Source: Candidatus Arsenophonus triatominarum (GTDB lineage: Bacteria; Pseudomonadota; Gammaproteobacteria; Enterobacterales; Enterobacteriaceae). Taken from it: DNA of 64,000 bases. A program made the translations under genes and the position numbers. Positions within the stretch are counted from its first letter, which is position 1, and the number at the start of each line of letters is the position of its first letter. The notes under the pieces were generated by a model. The model was not told the DNA's origin and did not search any database. It saw only the letters and a program-made list of their open reading frames with translations. Below, one piece after another: positions 21,283 to 32,758 of the stretch. The DNA lies in NCBI RefSeq assembly GCF_001640365.1, contig NZ_LWMI01000016.1, positions 434,001-498,000 of the forward strand, read 5' to 3'.

Positions 21283-22476
21283 TGTGATAGTTCAGACTTA
21301 ATCTGACAGTTACCGGTTATTTATACAGTACCTGTCAGGTTAAATTTGATTTAAATCTTTCTCTCTCCAAAGTTGTTTTCCATCGTGTAAAGTTGCCATA
21401 GGAGTTCGACCGCAACACATTTTTCCTTGATGAGTGCGTTGGTTATTATATTCCGCTAACCATTTATCTAAATCAGCTTGTAATTCATTTAAAGCCCTAT
21501 AGATTTTCTTACGAAAAGCCACCTGATAGAACTCTTGTAATACAGTTTTATGAAAGCGTTCACAAATCCCATTAGTTTGAGGTGAACGAGCTTTAGTTTT
21601 TGTATGATCAATATCATTGATAGCGAGATAAAGTTGATAATCGTGATGTTCAACTTTACCACAATACTCACTGCCTCTGTCCGTCAGTATACGTAACACC
21701 GGTAACCCATGCTGGGAATAAAAAGGGAGAACCTTGTCATTTAATAAATCTGCCGCCGTTATCGCGCTTTTTGTTGTGTAAAGCTTACAATGAACGACTT
21801 TACTGTAAGTATCAATGTAAGTTTGTTGATAAACACGACCAACGCCTTTTAAATGACCGACATAAAAAGTATCTTGTGAACCCAGATAACCTGGATGCGC
21901 TGTTTCAATCTCACCACAGGCTTCATCATCTTGCGCTTTCTTTTCTAGAGCACTGATTTGTGATTCTGACAGGATAATTCCTTCTGTTGCGATTTTATCT
22001 TCAAGCGCTTTTAGGCGTTTTGTAAAATTTTCGAGATTATGGCGCAGCCAAATAGAGCGAACGCCACTCCCCGAAACAAAAATGCCTTTTTTTCTTAGTT
22101 CATTACTACTGCGGTGTTGACCGTGTGCAGGGTATTCAATCGCATACTCGACTACAGCGCTTTCAATCTGTTCATCTACTCTATTTTTTACGTTAGGCAC
22201 CCGTCGATTTTGATTAATTAAAGCGTCTATCCCACCATCGTTAACAAGTTCCTGGTAGCGATAAAACGTATCTCGGGATACCCCCATAATCTTACAGGCT
22301 TTTGAGACGTTATTAAGCTCTTCAGCGAGGTTAAGTAACCCGACTTTATGTTTGATGATAGGATTATTTGTTTGATACATAGAATTACCTTTTATTTAAT
22401 TATCTAATGATGTTAATTAAAACCGGTAACGCTCTTTTTTAAATCAGAATTGTCGGATTAAGTTAAGACTAATACA
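21283..22476 (-). mobile_element. IS481-family element, complete copy
   Basis: Both ends are present (TGTGATAGTTCAGACTTAAT at the left; the right end is TGTATTAGTCTTAACTTAAT on the - strand). The sequence beyond the right end is IS3 and the left is chromosome. No 7-bp target repeat is visible, so one side was exchanged. Confidence 0.9.
21340..22380 (-). CDS. IS481-family transposase, intact
   Basis: 346 residues. N-terminal helix-turn-helix (NNVSKACKIMGVSRDTFYRY), then an rve-type DDE domain with Asp in QQTYIDTYSKVV, Asp in VLRILTDRGSEYCG and Glu in NGICERFHKTVLQEFYQ. The C-terminus (WLAEYNNQRTHQGKMCCGRT) is typical of the family. The same protein is encoded at 29570-30610. Confidence 0.92.
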   Translation of the reverse strand: MYQTNNPIIKHKVGLLNLAEELNNVSKACKIMGVSRDTFYRYQELVNDGGIDALINQNRRVPNVKNRVDEQIESAVVEYAIEYPAHGQHRSSNELRKKGIFVSGSGVRSIWLRHNLENFTKRLKALEDKIATEGIILSESQISALEKKAQDDEACGEIETAHPGYLGSQDTFYVGHLKGVGRVYQQTYIDTYSKVVHCKLYTTKSAITAADLLNDKVLPFYSQHGLPVLRILTDRGSEYCGKVEHHDYQLYLAINDIDHTKTKARSPQTNGICERFHKTVLQEFYQVAFRKKIYRALNELQADLDKWLAEYNNQRTHQGKMCCGRTPMATLHDGKQLWREKDLNQI

Positions 22477-22611
22477 CATTATTCGCTACATAACCCACTA
22501 CTATAGCGATATAAGACCTCACTGGTATAACGGTGGATTAACGCCAAACGAATCAGAGCGACTGTTCCGTGAACAGTCAGGTAGGGTGGCCAATTTTAGT
22601 TGACCACTACA
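22477..22611 (+). mobile_element. IS3-family element, 3' end fragment
   Basis: Holds the last 40 or so codons of orfB ([19 protein letters not shown]) and the right terminal repeat ending CCACTACA. It is sandwiched between two IS481 copies. Confidence 0.88.
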
Positions 22612-23261
22612 CAAGATGATGAAGCCTGTGGTGAGATTGAAACAGCGCATCCAGGTTATCTGGGTTCACAAGATACTTTTTATGTCGGTCATTTAAAAGG
22701 CGTTGGTCGTGTTTATCAACAAACTTACATTGATACTTACGTAAAGTCGTTCATTGTAAGCTTTACACAACAAAAAGCGCGATAACGGCGGCAGATTTAT
22801 TAAATGACAAGGTTCTCCTTTTTTATTCCCAGCATGGGTTACCGGTGTTACGTATACTGACGGACAGAGGCAGTGAGTATTGTGGTAAAGTTGAACATCA
22901 CGATTATCAACTTTATCTCGCTATCAATGATATTGATCACAAAAAAACTAAAGCTCGTTCACCTCAAACTAATGGGATTTGTGAACGCTTTCATAAAACT
23001 GTATTACAAGAGTTCTATCAGGTGGCTTTTCGTAAGAAAATCTATAGGGCTTTAAATGAATTACAAGCTGATTTAGATAAATGGTTAGCGGAATATAATA
23101 ACCAACGCACTCATCAAGGAAAAATGTGTTGCGGTCGAACTCCTATGGCAACTTTACACGATGGAAAACAACTTTGGAGAGAGAAAGATTTAAATCAAAT
23201 TTAACCTGACAGGTACTGTATAAATAACCGGCAACTGTCAGCTCAAGTCTGAGCTACTGCA
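22612..23261 (+). mobile_element. IS481-family element, 3' part, frameshifted
   Basis: Covers the transposase from QDDEACGEIETAHPG to the stop at 23204 and the right end. One base is missing in the TYIDTYSK region near 22740, so the frame is broken there. The end reads CTACTGCA instead of CTACTACA. It borders the cox-like fragment. Confidence 0.87.
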
Positions 23262-23380
23262 AATTTTTCTCGTTTAATCATCACTCTGACGGCTTCATCT
23301 GTATTACCGATCAACTCGGCAAATTTTTCTATCGTTACCACGTCAACGGGATATTGCCCTGTATAGTCACTATTAATCAT
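23262..23380 (-). pseudogene. Cox-like phage regulator, 5' part only
   Basis: A frame starting at 23380 reads MINSDYTGQYPVDVVTIEKF, then AELIGNTDEAVRVMIKREKF, and is cut by the IS481 end. The pattern (EFAKLIG...AVRRMI in P2 Cox) suggests the Cox family of excision/repression proteins of P2-like phages. It is divergent from the repressor-like gene at 23576, which is how P2-type immunity regions are arranged. Only about 40 codons are left, so the call is tentative. Confidence 0.5.
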
Positions 23381-23575
23381 TCGTGCCTCATGTGTTTCAG
23401 ACCGCTGTAGACCGTTCCTGACTCTTTAAACATAAAAATAGAGCTTGCTTAACACAGGGTACATTTGCCGCGATTTATCCAGTTTGTCTGGTTTTAGAGG
23501 CATTTGTAGATCAATAAAGATTCTATAACGCAGACCTTTAATGAGAATATAATCTATCATCTGGAACCTTGCCAA

Positions 23576-23911
23576 ATGAAAATGTCTCAAAAGATTAAAG
23601 CCATTAGAAAAGCAGAGGGGTTAACACAGATAAAATTCTGTAAAATTAGCGGGATAGCATTAAGTTCGTTAAAAAATTATGAAGGAGGACACGCGGAGCC
23701 AGGTCTTCAACCCATACTCCAAATTACAAATACAAGTCTTTTTGAAAAATACACCATGTGGCTAATGACCGACAAAGTAGCTCCAGCAGCCGAACAAATA
23801 GCACCAGCTCTCACACATTGTGGAATCGATGGCGGGGAAGCACAAAAGCAGACAAAAAAAACGGGGGCGGATTCGGATGTGAGATCATCCTACTACGCAA
23901 AGAAAACTTGA
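23576..23911 (+). CDS. CI-like phage repressor, helix-turn-helix protein
   Basis: 111 residues starting MKMSQKIKAIRKAEGLTQIK. The XRE/Cro-type helix-turn-helix covers residues 5-40 (LTQIKFCKISGIALSSLKNY). The middle (FEKYTMWLMTDKVAPAAEQI) is shared by small repressor-like proteins of enterobacterial P2-like prophages. No protease-sensitive C-terminal domain is present, as in the non-inducible P2 type. It faces the cox-like fragment across about 195 bp that should hold the operators. Complete here, although the rest of its phage is gone. Confidence 0.65.
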   Translation: MKMSQKIKAIRKAEGLTQIKFCKISGIALSSLKNYEGGHAEPGLQPILQITNTSLFEKYTMWLMTDKVAPAAEQIAPALTHCGIDGGEAQKQTKKTGADSDVRSSYYAKKT

Positions 23912-24082
23912 TAAATATACAAGGTGAGTTTGATAATTGATTGGTAAATCAGGATACTTTTTGGGAGCTCCTGCTCAAAGCAACGATATGCTCCCACAAG
24001 ATAAAAGTAGTTAGACAATAATATAATTTATTGTTTTATATAATGATTCATATTTAGACTAGAGGCAAGCTAGCTTCTTGCC

Positions 24083-25062
24083 TCATAGTTTATCTAGTTC
24101 ACTATCTGAAAGACCGGTATAGCGCTTAATATTTGTGCGATCAATACCATCAGACAGAAGTTGCTTCGCTAGTTGGCGGGTAGCTTCTTGACGACCTTTT
24201 TCTAGGCCCTTCTCTATACCTTGCTGCAATCCCTCATTAACCCCATCTTGTCGGCCTAGCTGGTAGCTTGCCTAGCTGAATCCCTTGTTGGATACCCCTA
24301 GCCTAGCCTTTAGCCTCAAGCTGTTCTGCAATCGTCATAAAATCCTCCCGATAAGTCGGTGCTTTTTCAGCAAGGGTACGTATGAATGCCTCGCCGTCAA
24401 TCGTATTTCCTGCTCGAGCAATATAATATAATAAACTCTTGCATTGTTCTTTGGAATACTGCCATTTTTCTGTTAGAGTAGCTAACTCTACGGCAAGTTC
24501 CAACATATCTCGCGTTCGGATGTGCTTTTGTACCAGTTGCAGGAGTGCTACTCGGCGGTGTGTCAGGATCTCCTTATCCGGTATCGTGGTAATATCAACT
24601 AGCGGGAATGCTTGCCTATAAACTGATTCTGCCAGTTCAGGGTCAGCAAAACAATCGAGCCATTGAGTACTGTACGGATAGGGCGACGTGGTGCCGTGAT
24701 AGAAAAGCAGAGGAATAACCACTGGCAATGTGTCGTTGCCTTGTTCAAGGTGCCGCTGCATGGCTGCTACACTGTACCGTAGGAGCCTAAATGCCATTAG
24801 CTTTTCTGGCCTGCTCTGGTGTTCGACTAATGTGTATATAGCCTTTTCCCGCATTCGTCTGCACAGAGTACAGCATATCTGAACATTGTGTGCGCAAATC
24901 GTCTTCGATAAAGCCACCTGACTCCATCGCAAGAGTGTTGAAATCGCAACGCTCCCGAAGATGAGGAGGCAAATGCACTTCCAGAAAGTCCCGAGCTACG
25001 GCGATATCGCCTAGGAACTTTTTGAAGAGTGAATCATGTTGGGATAGTGAAGATTTTGTCAT
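24083..25062 (-). pseudogene. Rpn-family recombination-promoting nuclease (YhgA-like), inactivated
   Basis: N-terminal part MTKSSLSQHDSLFKKFLGDI, with FLEVHLPP and FIEDDLRTQCSDMLYSVQT; then YTLVEHQSRPEKLMAFRLLR (the PD-(D/E)xK nuclease core, EHQS) and VVIPLLFYHG. The C-terminal part is a Gly/Gln-rich repeat (GLQQGIEKGLEKGRQEATR) ending GLSDSELDKL. Lesions are a frameshift near 24830, a TAG replacing Glu at about 24303, and a 16-bp insertion or duplication near 24260. Rpn proteins cut DNA and promote RecA-independent recombination. Confidence 0.85.
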
Positions 25063-25269
25063 GGGTGTATTATACCGCGTTAAGGGGATAGTCTACCATT
25101 GAAATTACTGAACCTCTAATAAGCCAGATCGCTTCTGATGGATGTCACCAACAGCTATCTAGCATTGACGGAGTTTTTAACTTAGTAAACTGTTGATTGT
25201 TGAATGATTTTAGCTGCATAATGCACACAAGCAAATAATTATATCTAAATATAACTATGTGTGGTTACT

Positions 25270-25848
25270 ATGACTGCTGGCGGGCATTTCATCTTTGCTT
25301 TAGCAAACGCTATTTTTGCGAAAAAATTGGCGTTATCACCAGCATTAGCTCAAGGGAACTGGGGGCATATCATTATTGGCGGAATATTAACCTGCCTGCT
25401 ACCAGACATCGATCACCCCAAGTCTTTTTTAGGCCAACGATTAAAATGGCTTTCGATACCCATTGCCAAAGTGTTCGGTCATAGAGGTATTACTCACAGT
25501 TTTCTGGCTATTGTAGGGTGCAGCATATTTCTTTCTTCAGACTTGTTGTCACGAATTATCATTCCGATACCGGTAGATTTTGTCCATGCCATGGTCGTTG
25601 GTTATATTAGCCACGTTGTAGCTGATATGTTAACACCAGCAGGAATACCGTTACTATGGCCATATCGTCGACGTTTCTGTATGCCAATATTGAACCCCAG
25701 TAAATATCCTAAGTGGGAACGAATATTTTGTGTATTGGTACTGGTATGTGCTGTTCTGTATCCCTTTGACATATTAATAAGTAATAAATTATTGATTACT
25801 GATTCTATACAGAATATATGGCAATGGGCACGTAACAATTTGATTTAA
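25270..25848 (+). CDS. ydjM: YdjM-family inner-membrane protein
   Basis: 192 residues from ATG 25270 (MTAGGHFIFALANAIFAKKL). I prefer this to the in-frame GTG at 25261 because family members start MTAEGH. Signature segments LPDIDHPKSFLGQRLKWLS and FGHRGITHSFLA carry the Asp and His residues of this predicted membrane-bound metal-dependent hydrolase family (DUF457). Several membrane helices follow, with SHVVADMLTPAGIPLLWPYR. In E. coli ydjM is LexA-regulated; I see no clear LexA box here. Intact and flanked by pseudogenes. Confidence 0.88.
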   Translation: MTAGGHFIFALANAIFAKKLALSPALAQGNWGHIIIGGILTCLLPDIDHPKSFLGQRLKWLSIPIAKVFGHRGITHSFLAIVGCSIFLSSDLLSRIIIPIPVDFVHAMVVGYISHVVADMLTPAGIPLLWPYRRRFCMPILNPSKYPKWERIFCVLVLVCAVLYPFDILISNKLLITDSIQNIWQWARNNLI

Positions 25849-25935
25849 AATCGATTTTTACATAAGATATTGCTTCTAAGTGATCAAATTCATATTTATG
25901 AATACTAACAAATCTGAGTCACAGATTGATATCAA

Positions 25936-26456
25936 TTACATAGCCTCAAGTTGAATATTGCGGGTTTCGCGAGCAAACAGATAAACGATAGAACCGATAA
26001 AAAAAATAAACGCAAATATGAGGAAAGGTACGAACACGACATCTTCAGAAAAATTTTTGCCATCGATGAGACCGCCGAGAAAAACAGGACCAACAATTTT
26101 AGCGGTAGCACCTACACTATAACCGAATCCAAGACAGGTCGAGCGTACCTGATTAGAAAACATTTCTCCACCAAATGCATTGATAATTCCAAATGCACCA
26201 TCGCCAAACATCATAGCAAATAAGAGTGCCAACAAAGAAAATCCAGCCTGAAGATATCATATTCAAATTTAAAAAATGCACGATTGGGCTGATCTGTATA
26301 GACAATGCTGCAATCATACATCCAAAAGCACCAATAAGACAGAATAAAAAGAGAGTTCGACATCTTCCAAGATAATCGGAAAGCCATGCTGAAAATAATC
26401 GGCCAACTAAATCCCCTAAAGAAAGTATCATGAATAAATTTGCCACAACATTAAAT
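25936..26456 (-). pseudogene. MFS transporter, C-terminal part, frameshifted
   Basis: Two overlapping frames encode the second half of a major-facilitator protein: FMILSLGDLVGRLFSAWLSDYLGR (the loop motif) followed by membrane helices, then LLFAMMFGDGAFGIINAFGG, GYSVGATAKIVGPVFLGGLI and a last helix. They are joined by a frameshift near 26240. The N-terminal half has been removed by the IS481 fragment at 26457. The pattern resembles metabolite:H+ symporters; the substrate cannot be told. Confidence 0.78.
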
Positions 26457-26677
26457 TGCATTAGTCTTAACTTAATCTGACAATTCTGATTTAAAAAAGA
26501 GCGTTACCGGTTTTAATTAACATCATTAGATAATTAAATAAAAGGTAATTCTATGTATCAAACAAATAATCCTATCATCAAACATAAAGTCGGGTTACTT
26601 AACCTCGCTGAAGAGCTTAATAACGTCTCAAAAGCCTGTAAGATTATGGGGGTATCCCGAGATACGTTTTATCGCTA
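26457..26677 (+). mobile_element. IS481-family element, 5' fragment
   Basis: Left end TGCATTAGTCTTAACTTAAT and the first 40 or so codons of the transposase, cut by an IS3 insertion, as at 3189-3437 but 16 bp earlier in the gene. Confidence 0.87.
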
Positions 26678-27474
26678 TGTAGTGGCATACTAAATTTGGC
26701 CACCTAAGTTGAGGTGATATGCTTACCTCATAATTTTTATAGGTGCCGAAATGAGTAAAATAATTACTGCTGAATTTAAATGTGAAACCGCCAAATTAGT
26801 CCTTGACCAAAATTACACCTACCAGGAAGCCGCGAAAGGCATGAACGTCAGTCTTTCAGCGATTAGCCGGTGGGTAAGAGCCCTTCGTTTAGAACGTCAA
26901 GGGAAAACATCGCCTGGTCTGCCATTAACACCTGAACAAATTGAGTTCAGAGAAATGAAGAAAAAATCCACCGGCTGGAAATGGAGAATGACATCTTAAA
27001 AAAGGCTACTGCACTCTTAATATCCGAATCACTGAAAAATTTTCGGTAGTTGAAAAGCTAAGAGTGCTTTATCCGGTGAAAACTTTGTGTCGTATTTTTA
27101 ATGTTCACCGAAGCAGTTATCGCTATTGGTGTCGGCCTAAGGAGCCAGATATTGAGCGGACGATAAAACGTAGCCTAGTCAGCGAAGCGTGGAACGTTAG
27201 TGGCGGCTCTGCTGGCGCAAGGACTATCGCCACGATGGTTACCAATACACACAACGTGAAACTTGGGCGGTGGTTAGCGGGTAAGTTGATGAAAGAATTA
27301 ATCATCGTCAGTTGCCAAGAGCGAAAACATAAATACAACCGCGGTGGAAATGAACGTATTGATATTCCAAATCTGCTCAATAGGCAGTTCGCTGTTACAA
27401 AGCCTGACCAGGTTTGGTGCAGCGATGTAACCTATATTTGGACAGGCTCACGATGGGCCTATCTGGCTGTGGTA

Positions 27475-28700
<1,226 letters not shown>

Positions 28701-28808
28701 TAGCGATATAAGACCTCACTGGTATAACGGTGGATTAACGCCAAACGAATCAGAGCGACTGTTCCGTGAACAGTCAGGTAGGGTGGCCAATTTTAGTTGA
28801 CCACTACA

Positions 28809-29451
28809 CCACCGATGGGCATAAGGAATTGTTAGGACTCTATATGTCTGAAACAGAAGGAGCACATCATTGGCTGAGCGTTCTGACTGACTTACATAAC
28901 CGTGGTTACAAGATATTTTAATCGCTTGTGTTGACGGATTAAAAGGGTTTCCAGAAGCGATAGCCAGTATTTTCCCGCAGACAGAAGTTCAGCTATGCGT
29001 AGTTCATCAAATTCGCAATAGCTTACGTTATAGCCAGTAAAGACCAAAAGCCTTTATGGCTGATTTAAAGCCGGTTTATCGTGCAGATACTAAAGCGGCT
29101 GCTGAGCTTGCCCTTGATGAACTGGAAACGAAATGGGGTGAAAAATACCCGATAGTGCTAGAATCCTGGCGAAGTAAATGGGAGTTGCTCAGTGCTTATT
29201 TTCGATACCCTAAAGCCATTAGAAAACCCATTTATACGACCAATGCAGTAGAGGCGGTTCATCGGCAGTTTAGGACATTAACTAAAACCAAAGGGGCTTT
29301 TCCTAATGAAAACAGCTTATTAAAATTACTCTATATTGGCATCAATCAGGTATCCAACAAATGGACTATGCCGATTAGTAACTGGGCGTTAACCATTGCT
29401 CAATTGTCCATCTATTTTAAAGGGCGTCTAGATGGTATAATCAAAATATAA
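28809..29451 (+). pseudogene. IS256-family transposase, C-terminal part
   Basis: Reads EGAHHWLSVLTDLHNRG, then (after a one-base shift near 28910) LIACVDGLKGFPEAIASIFP with the second catalytic Asp, QLCVVHQIRNSLRY, a stop near 29038, and the long frame 29056-29451 with YTTNAVEAVHRQFRTLTKTK containing the catalytic Glu. The N-terminal third is absent. Confidence 0.85.
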
Positions 29452-29473
29452 AATCCCCTGACACAGAATTATG

Positions 29474-30667
29474 TGTATTAGTCTTAACTTAATCCGACAA
29501 TTCTGATTTAAAAAAGAGCGTTACCGGTTTTAATTAACATCATTAGATAATTAAATAAAAGGTAATTCTATGTATCAAACAAATAATCCTATCATCAAAC
29601 ATAAAGTCGGGTTACTTAACCTCGCTGAAGAGCTTAATAACGTCTCAAAAGCCTGTAAGATTATGGGGGTATCCCGAGATACGTTTTATCGCTACCAGGA
29701 ACTTGTTAACGATGGTGGGATAGACGCTTTAATTAATCAAAATCGACGGGTGCCTAACGTAAAAAATAGAGTAGATGAACAGATTGAAAGCGCTGTAGTC
29801 GAGTATGCGATTGAATACCCTGCACACGGTCAACACCGCAGTAGTAATGAACTAAGAAAAAAAGGCATTTTTGTTTCGGGGAGTGGCGTTTGCTCTATTT
29901 GGCTGCGCCATAATCTCGAAAATTTTACAAAACGCCTAAAAGCGCTTGAAGATAAAATCGCAACAGAAGGAATTATCCTGTCAGAATCACAAATCAGTGC
30001 TCTAGAAAAGAAAGCGCAAGATGATGAAGCCTGTGGTGAGATTGAAACAGCGCATCCAGGTTATCTGGGTTCACAAGATACTTTTTATGTCGGTCATTTA
30101 AAAGGCGTTGGTCGTGTTTATCAACAAACTTACATTGATACTTACAGTAAAGTCGTTCATTGTAAGCTTTACACAACAAAAAGCGCGATAACGGCGGCAG
30201 ATTTATTAAATGACAAGGTTCTCCCTTTTTATTCCCAGCATGGGTTACCGGTGTTACGTATACTGACGGACAGAGGCAGTGAGTATTGTGGTAAAGTTGA
30301 ACATCACGATTACCAACTTTATCTCGCTATCAATGATATTGATCATACAAAAACTAAAGCTCGTTCACCTCAAACTAATGGGATTTGTGAACGCTTTCAT
30401 AAAACTGTATTACAAGAGTTCTATCAGGTGGCTTTTCGTAAGAAAATCTATAGGGCTTTAAATGAATTACAAGCTGATTTAGATAAATGGTTAGCGGAAT
30501 ATAATAACCAACGCACTCATCAAGGAAAAATGTGTTGCGGTCGAACTCCTATGGCAACTTTACACGATGGAAAACAACTTTGGAGAGAGAAAGATTTAAA
30601 TCAAATTTAACCTGACAGGTACTGTATAAATAACCGGCAACTGTCAGATTAAGTCTGAGCTACTACA
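29474..30667 (+). mobile_element. IS481-family element, complete, with target duplication
   Basis: 1194 bp, from TGTATTAGTCTTAACTTAAT to the reverse complement of TGTAGTAGCTCAGACTTAAT. Flanked by AATTATG on both sides (29467-29473 and 30668-30674), a 7-bp duplication inside the right terminal repeat of an IS256. This copy defines the borders used for the other IS481 pieces. Confidence 0.95.
29570..30610 (+). CDS. IS481-family transposase, intact
   Basis: 346 residues, essentially the same as at 21340-22380 (Arg to Cys in SGSGVRSIW). Helix-turn-helix plus complete DDE domain. With intact ends and gene, this is the best candidate for an active IS481 in the window. Confidence 0.92.
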   Translation: MYQTNNPIIKHKVGLLNLAEELNNVSKACKIMGVSRDTFYRYQELVNDGGIDALINQNRRVPNVKNRVDEQIESAVVEYAIEYPAHGQHRSSNELRKKGIFVSGSGVCSIWLRHNLENFTKRLKALEDKIATEGIILSESQISALEKKAQDDEACGEIETAHPGYLGSQDTFYVGHLKGVGRVYQQTYIDTYSKVVHCKLYTTKSAITAADLLNDKVLPFYSQHGLPVLRILTDRGSEYCGKVEHHDYQLYLAINDIDHTKTKARSPQTNGICERFHKTVLQEFYQVAFRKKIYRALNELQADLDKWLAEYNNQRTHQGKMCCGRTPMATLHDGKQLWREKDLNQI

Positions 30668-30683
30668 AATTATGAACACCCTC

Positions 30684-30940
30684 TCATCATTTCAGCCAAT
30701 GAAATCTGAGTAGACCGTCTACGACGCTTACTACCGTTATTCAGCAAAATTTCATGCATTTTTGGCTCGAAGTCTTTACAAAAATCATCCATCAGGCAAT
30801 AAAGTTCAGTAAGATTTTCCATCATTGTTTAACAATGCTCTACTCTTTAACAAGATTGTTAGAGTATTTTAACGAAATATGCGCATTCAACTATTTGAAT
30901 AGCAAGACTTTCACTTTATTTCTTATCCCGAACTCAGGTT
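30684..30940 (-). mobile_element. IS982-family element, 5' fragment
   Basis: The terminal repeat ACCTGAGTTCGGGATAAG is at the right. On the - strand the transposase starts at 30825 and reads MMENLTELYCLMDDFCKDFE, then EILLNNGSKRRRRSTQISLA, ending EMM at the IS256 border. It is the missing N-terminus of the fragment at 14285-15053. Confidence 0.85.
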
Positions 30941-30941
30941 A

Positions 30942-31828
30942 ATTTATGGTATTCGACCCATTAGTCCATTTGCGACCTCTTTAATTGAAGCCGGTTATCC
31001 CACTAAGCCACTTATGATTAAAGGGAAAACCGCCGATTGGAATCCACAAGCTGGATTTATTTGTGTTAATCAAAATTTTAGTAAGCTTGTTGGACAGTCA
31101 GAACAGGTGCAAAAATACAATGCCTTGATCAGTAAAAATATACAAAATGGTGAAGCGATTAGTGTGCCTTTGACTATAACCCGCGATAGGATCAACGAAT
31201 TGATCGAGTTAGGTTGTCTTGAATTATCTTGCTCACGTGGTGATGGCATGATTTTGTTAGCGCACTCACCAACTGGACAGGAATATCAATTTGACGCTAT
31301 TTATCAATCTAATAGTAATAAGAAATAGCCGAGAAACCGATTTATGTGTTGAGTGAACCGAAAATACACGAACCATTTGTCCCTGATTATGATTTATTAT
31401 TGGTAGCTCCTCATATTGGTGATTATGGCACACTTGATACTGTGATACCGAGTGAACGTAATGATACCAAATTAGGCACCGCAAACCATCGTTTGTTTAA
31501 ATTAGCCGATGATATTCATCGTGCTTTGTATCGCGATGAACAGCATAAACTTATTCATCATGGTACAGATGTGAATAATGAGTCATCGGAATTGGCAGAC
31601 AATTTTCCGGTGACACTATTTTTGCCTAAAGCGATCGAAAAATATGCCAAAATAACGGTACTGGATTCAGCGGAGGCACTGGCTTAATTTATTCAAGCCG
31701 CTAAAAATGAAGGTTATCATGTACCGCTCAATGTACGTTGGCAAGAAATGCACAATATTCGTCGCGCGTCTTATGAAGAGGCTCGTCAACGAGTTGAGCA
31801 TTATTACCGTAAATTGTCATTAAAATAG
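30942..31828 (+). pseudogene. ExoY/edema-factor-type nucleotidyl cyclase toxin, inactivated
   Basis: The reading frame matches the adenylyl/nucleotidyl cyclase domain of Pseudomonas ExoY and anthrax edema factor: YGIRPISPFATSLIEAGYPT, MIKGKTADWNPQAGFICVNQ (the two catalytic Lys), VPDYDLLLVAPHIGDYG (the metal-binding DxD) and HGTDVNNESSELADNFPVTL (the NFP motif). The end, RRASYEEARQRVEHYY, matches the ExoY C-terminus. These enzymes are injected into host cells and make cyclic nucleotides after activation by a host factor. The 5' end (perhaps 60-80 codons) is missing at the IS982 border. One frameshift lies near 31325 and a TAA at 31685 interrupts the frame. The final stop is supplied by the next IS. 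Dead here, but catalytic residues remain readable, so the loss is recent. Confidence 0.85.
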
Positions 31829-31906
31829 TTGCTGAATAGAGACTTGCATTTTTTGTCACGCTATAGACAATAAAAAGAGGTTTAACTTAGAAAATAACGG
31901 TTTGAA

Positions 31907-32758
31907 ATGATCAACAAAGAGCGGTTGTTACGAGATAATCGTTTATGTAAAGCAATCATTGGATTATCAGTCGAAGAATTGAAAAATTTAGCCGCTGAAT
32001 TTTCAGCTTGTTATTTGATTTATCGGAAAAAGAATCGAAAAGATCACGAGCGGCAGATGGGTGCAGGGCAGAAAGGATTTATCCCAACCCCATTAGATAA
32101 ACTGCTTTTTATTTTATTGTATTTAAAATGTTATCCGACCTATGATTTGCAAGGACTTCTTTTTGGTTTAGATAGAACACAGGTATGTCGCTGGGTAAAA
32201 ATATTATTGCCGGTTTTAGAGATGACCTTGGGGCGAGAATGTGTTTTGCCCGCTCGTCAAATTCGCTCTGCTGAGGAATTTTTTCGCGCCTTTCCTGGAG
32301 TTAAAGACGTCTTTATTGATGGGACAGAGCGACCTGTCCAAAAGCCTAAGAATCTGCGTCGGCGAAAAAAAATGTATTCGGGAAAGAAAAGACAGACCAC
32401 TCGAAAAGGGCTTATTATGACTGACGAAACGAGGAAAATTGGATTTATCCCCATGATCAAAAATGGGCGCCGTCACGATAAACGCTTACTCGATAAAGTC
32501 GATATAATTCGCCATATTCCCCCTGAGGTAACCATCTGGGCCGATACCGGTTTTCAAGGTATAGATAAACAGCATCCTAATACACAAATCCCAAAAAAAG
32601 GAACTCGAAAAAGACCTTTATCGCCTGAACAAAAACAAGAAAATAAAATAATCTCGGGCATCCGTATTACGGTTGAACACGCCATCGCGGGTATCAAGCG
32701 CCTCGGTTGTATGACCCAAATTTTACGGAATCGTAGACCCTTTATTGATGATATAGCT
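31907..32758 (+). pseudogene. IS5-family transposase, interrupted by IS630
   Basis: Clean frame for 283 residues, including all three catalytic regions, to RRPFIDD, then interrupted by IS630. The remaining codons (TFLLLSAGLWNFHL) follow at 33637. The interrupted frame would add a short foreign tail ([12 protein letters not shown]), so a near-full-length protein could still be made. Confidence 0.85.

Larger units (their letters stand above)
28809..30683 (+). mobile_element. IS256-family element, 3' fragment, interrupted by IS481
   Basis: Begins inside the gene (TDGHKELLGLYMS) right after the IS3 end. The right terminal repeat is split by the IS481 at 29474-30667. When rejoined it reads GAGGGTGTTCATAATTCTG on the - strand and matches the other IS256 end at 14284. 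It borders AATGATGA of an IS982 fragment. Confidence 0.85.

Noticed and set aside
29056..29451. A stand-alone 131-residue protein
   Set aside because: It is the C-terminal part of an IS256 transposase; the upstream codons continue the family sequence across a stop and a frameshift.
31014..31687. Two separate hypothetical genes
   Set aside because: Both are in-order pieces of the ExoY-like cyclase, split by one frameshift near 31325.
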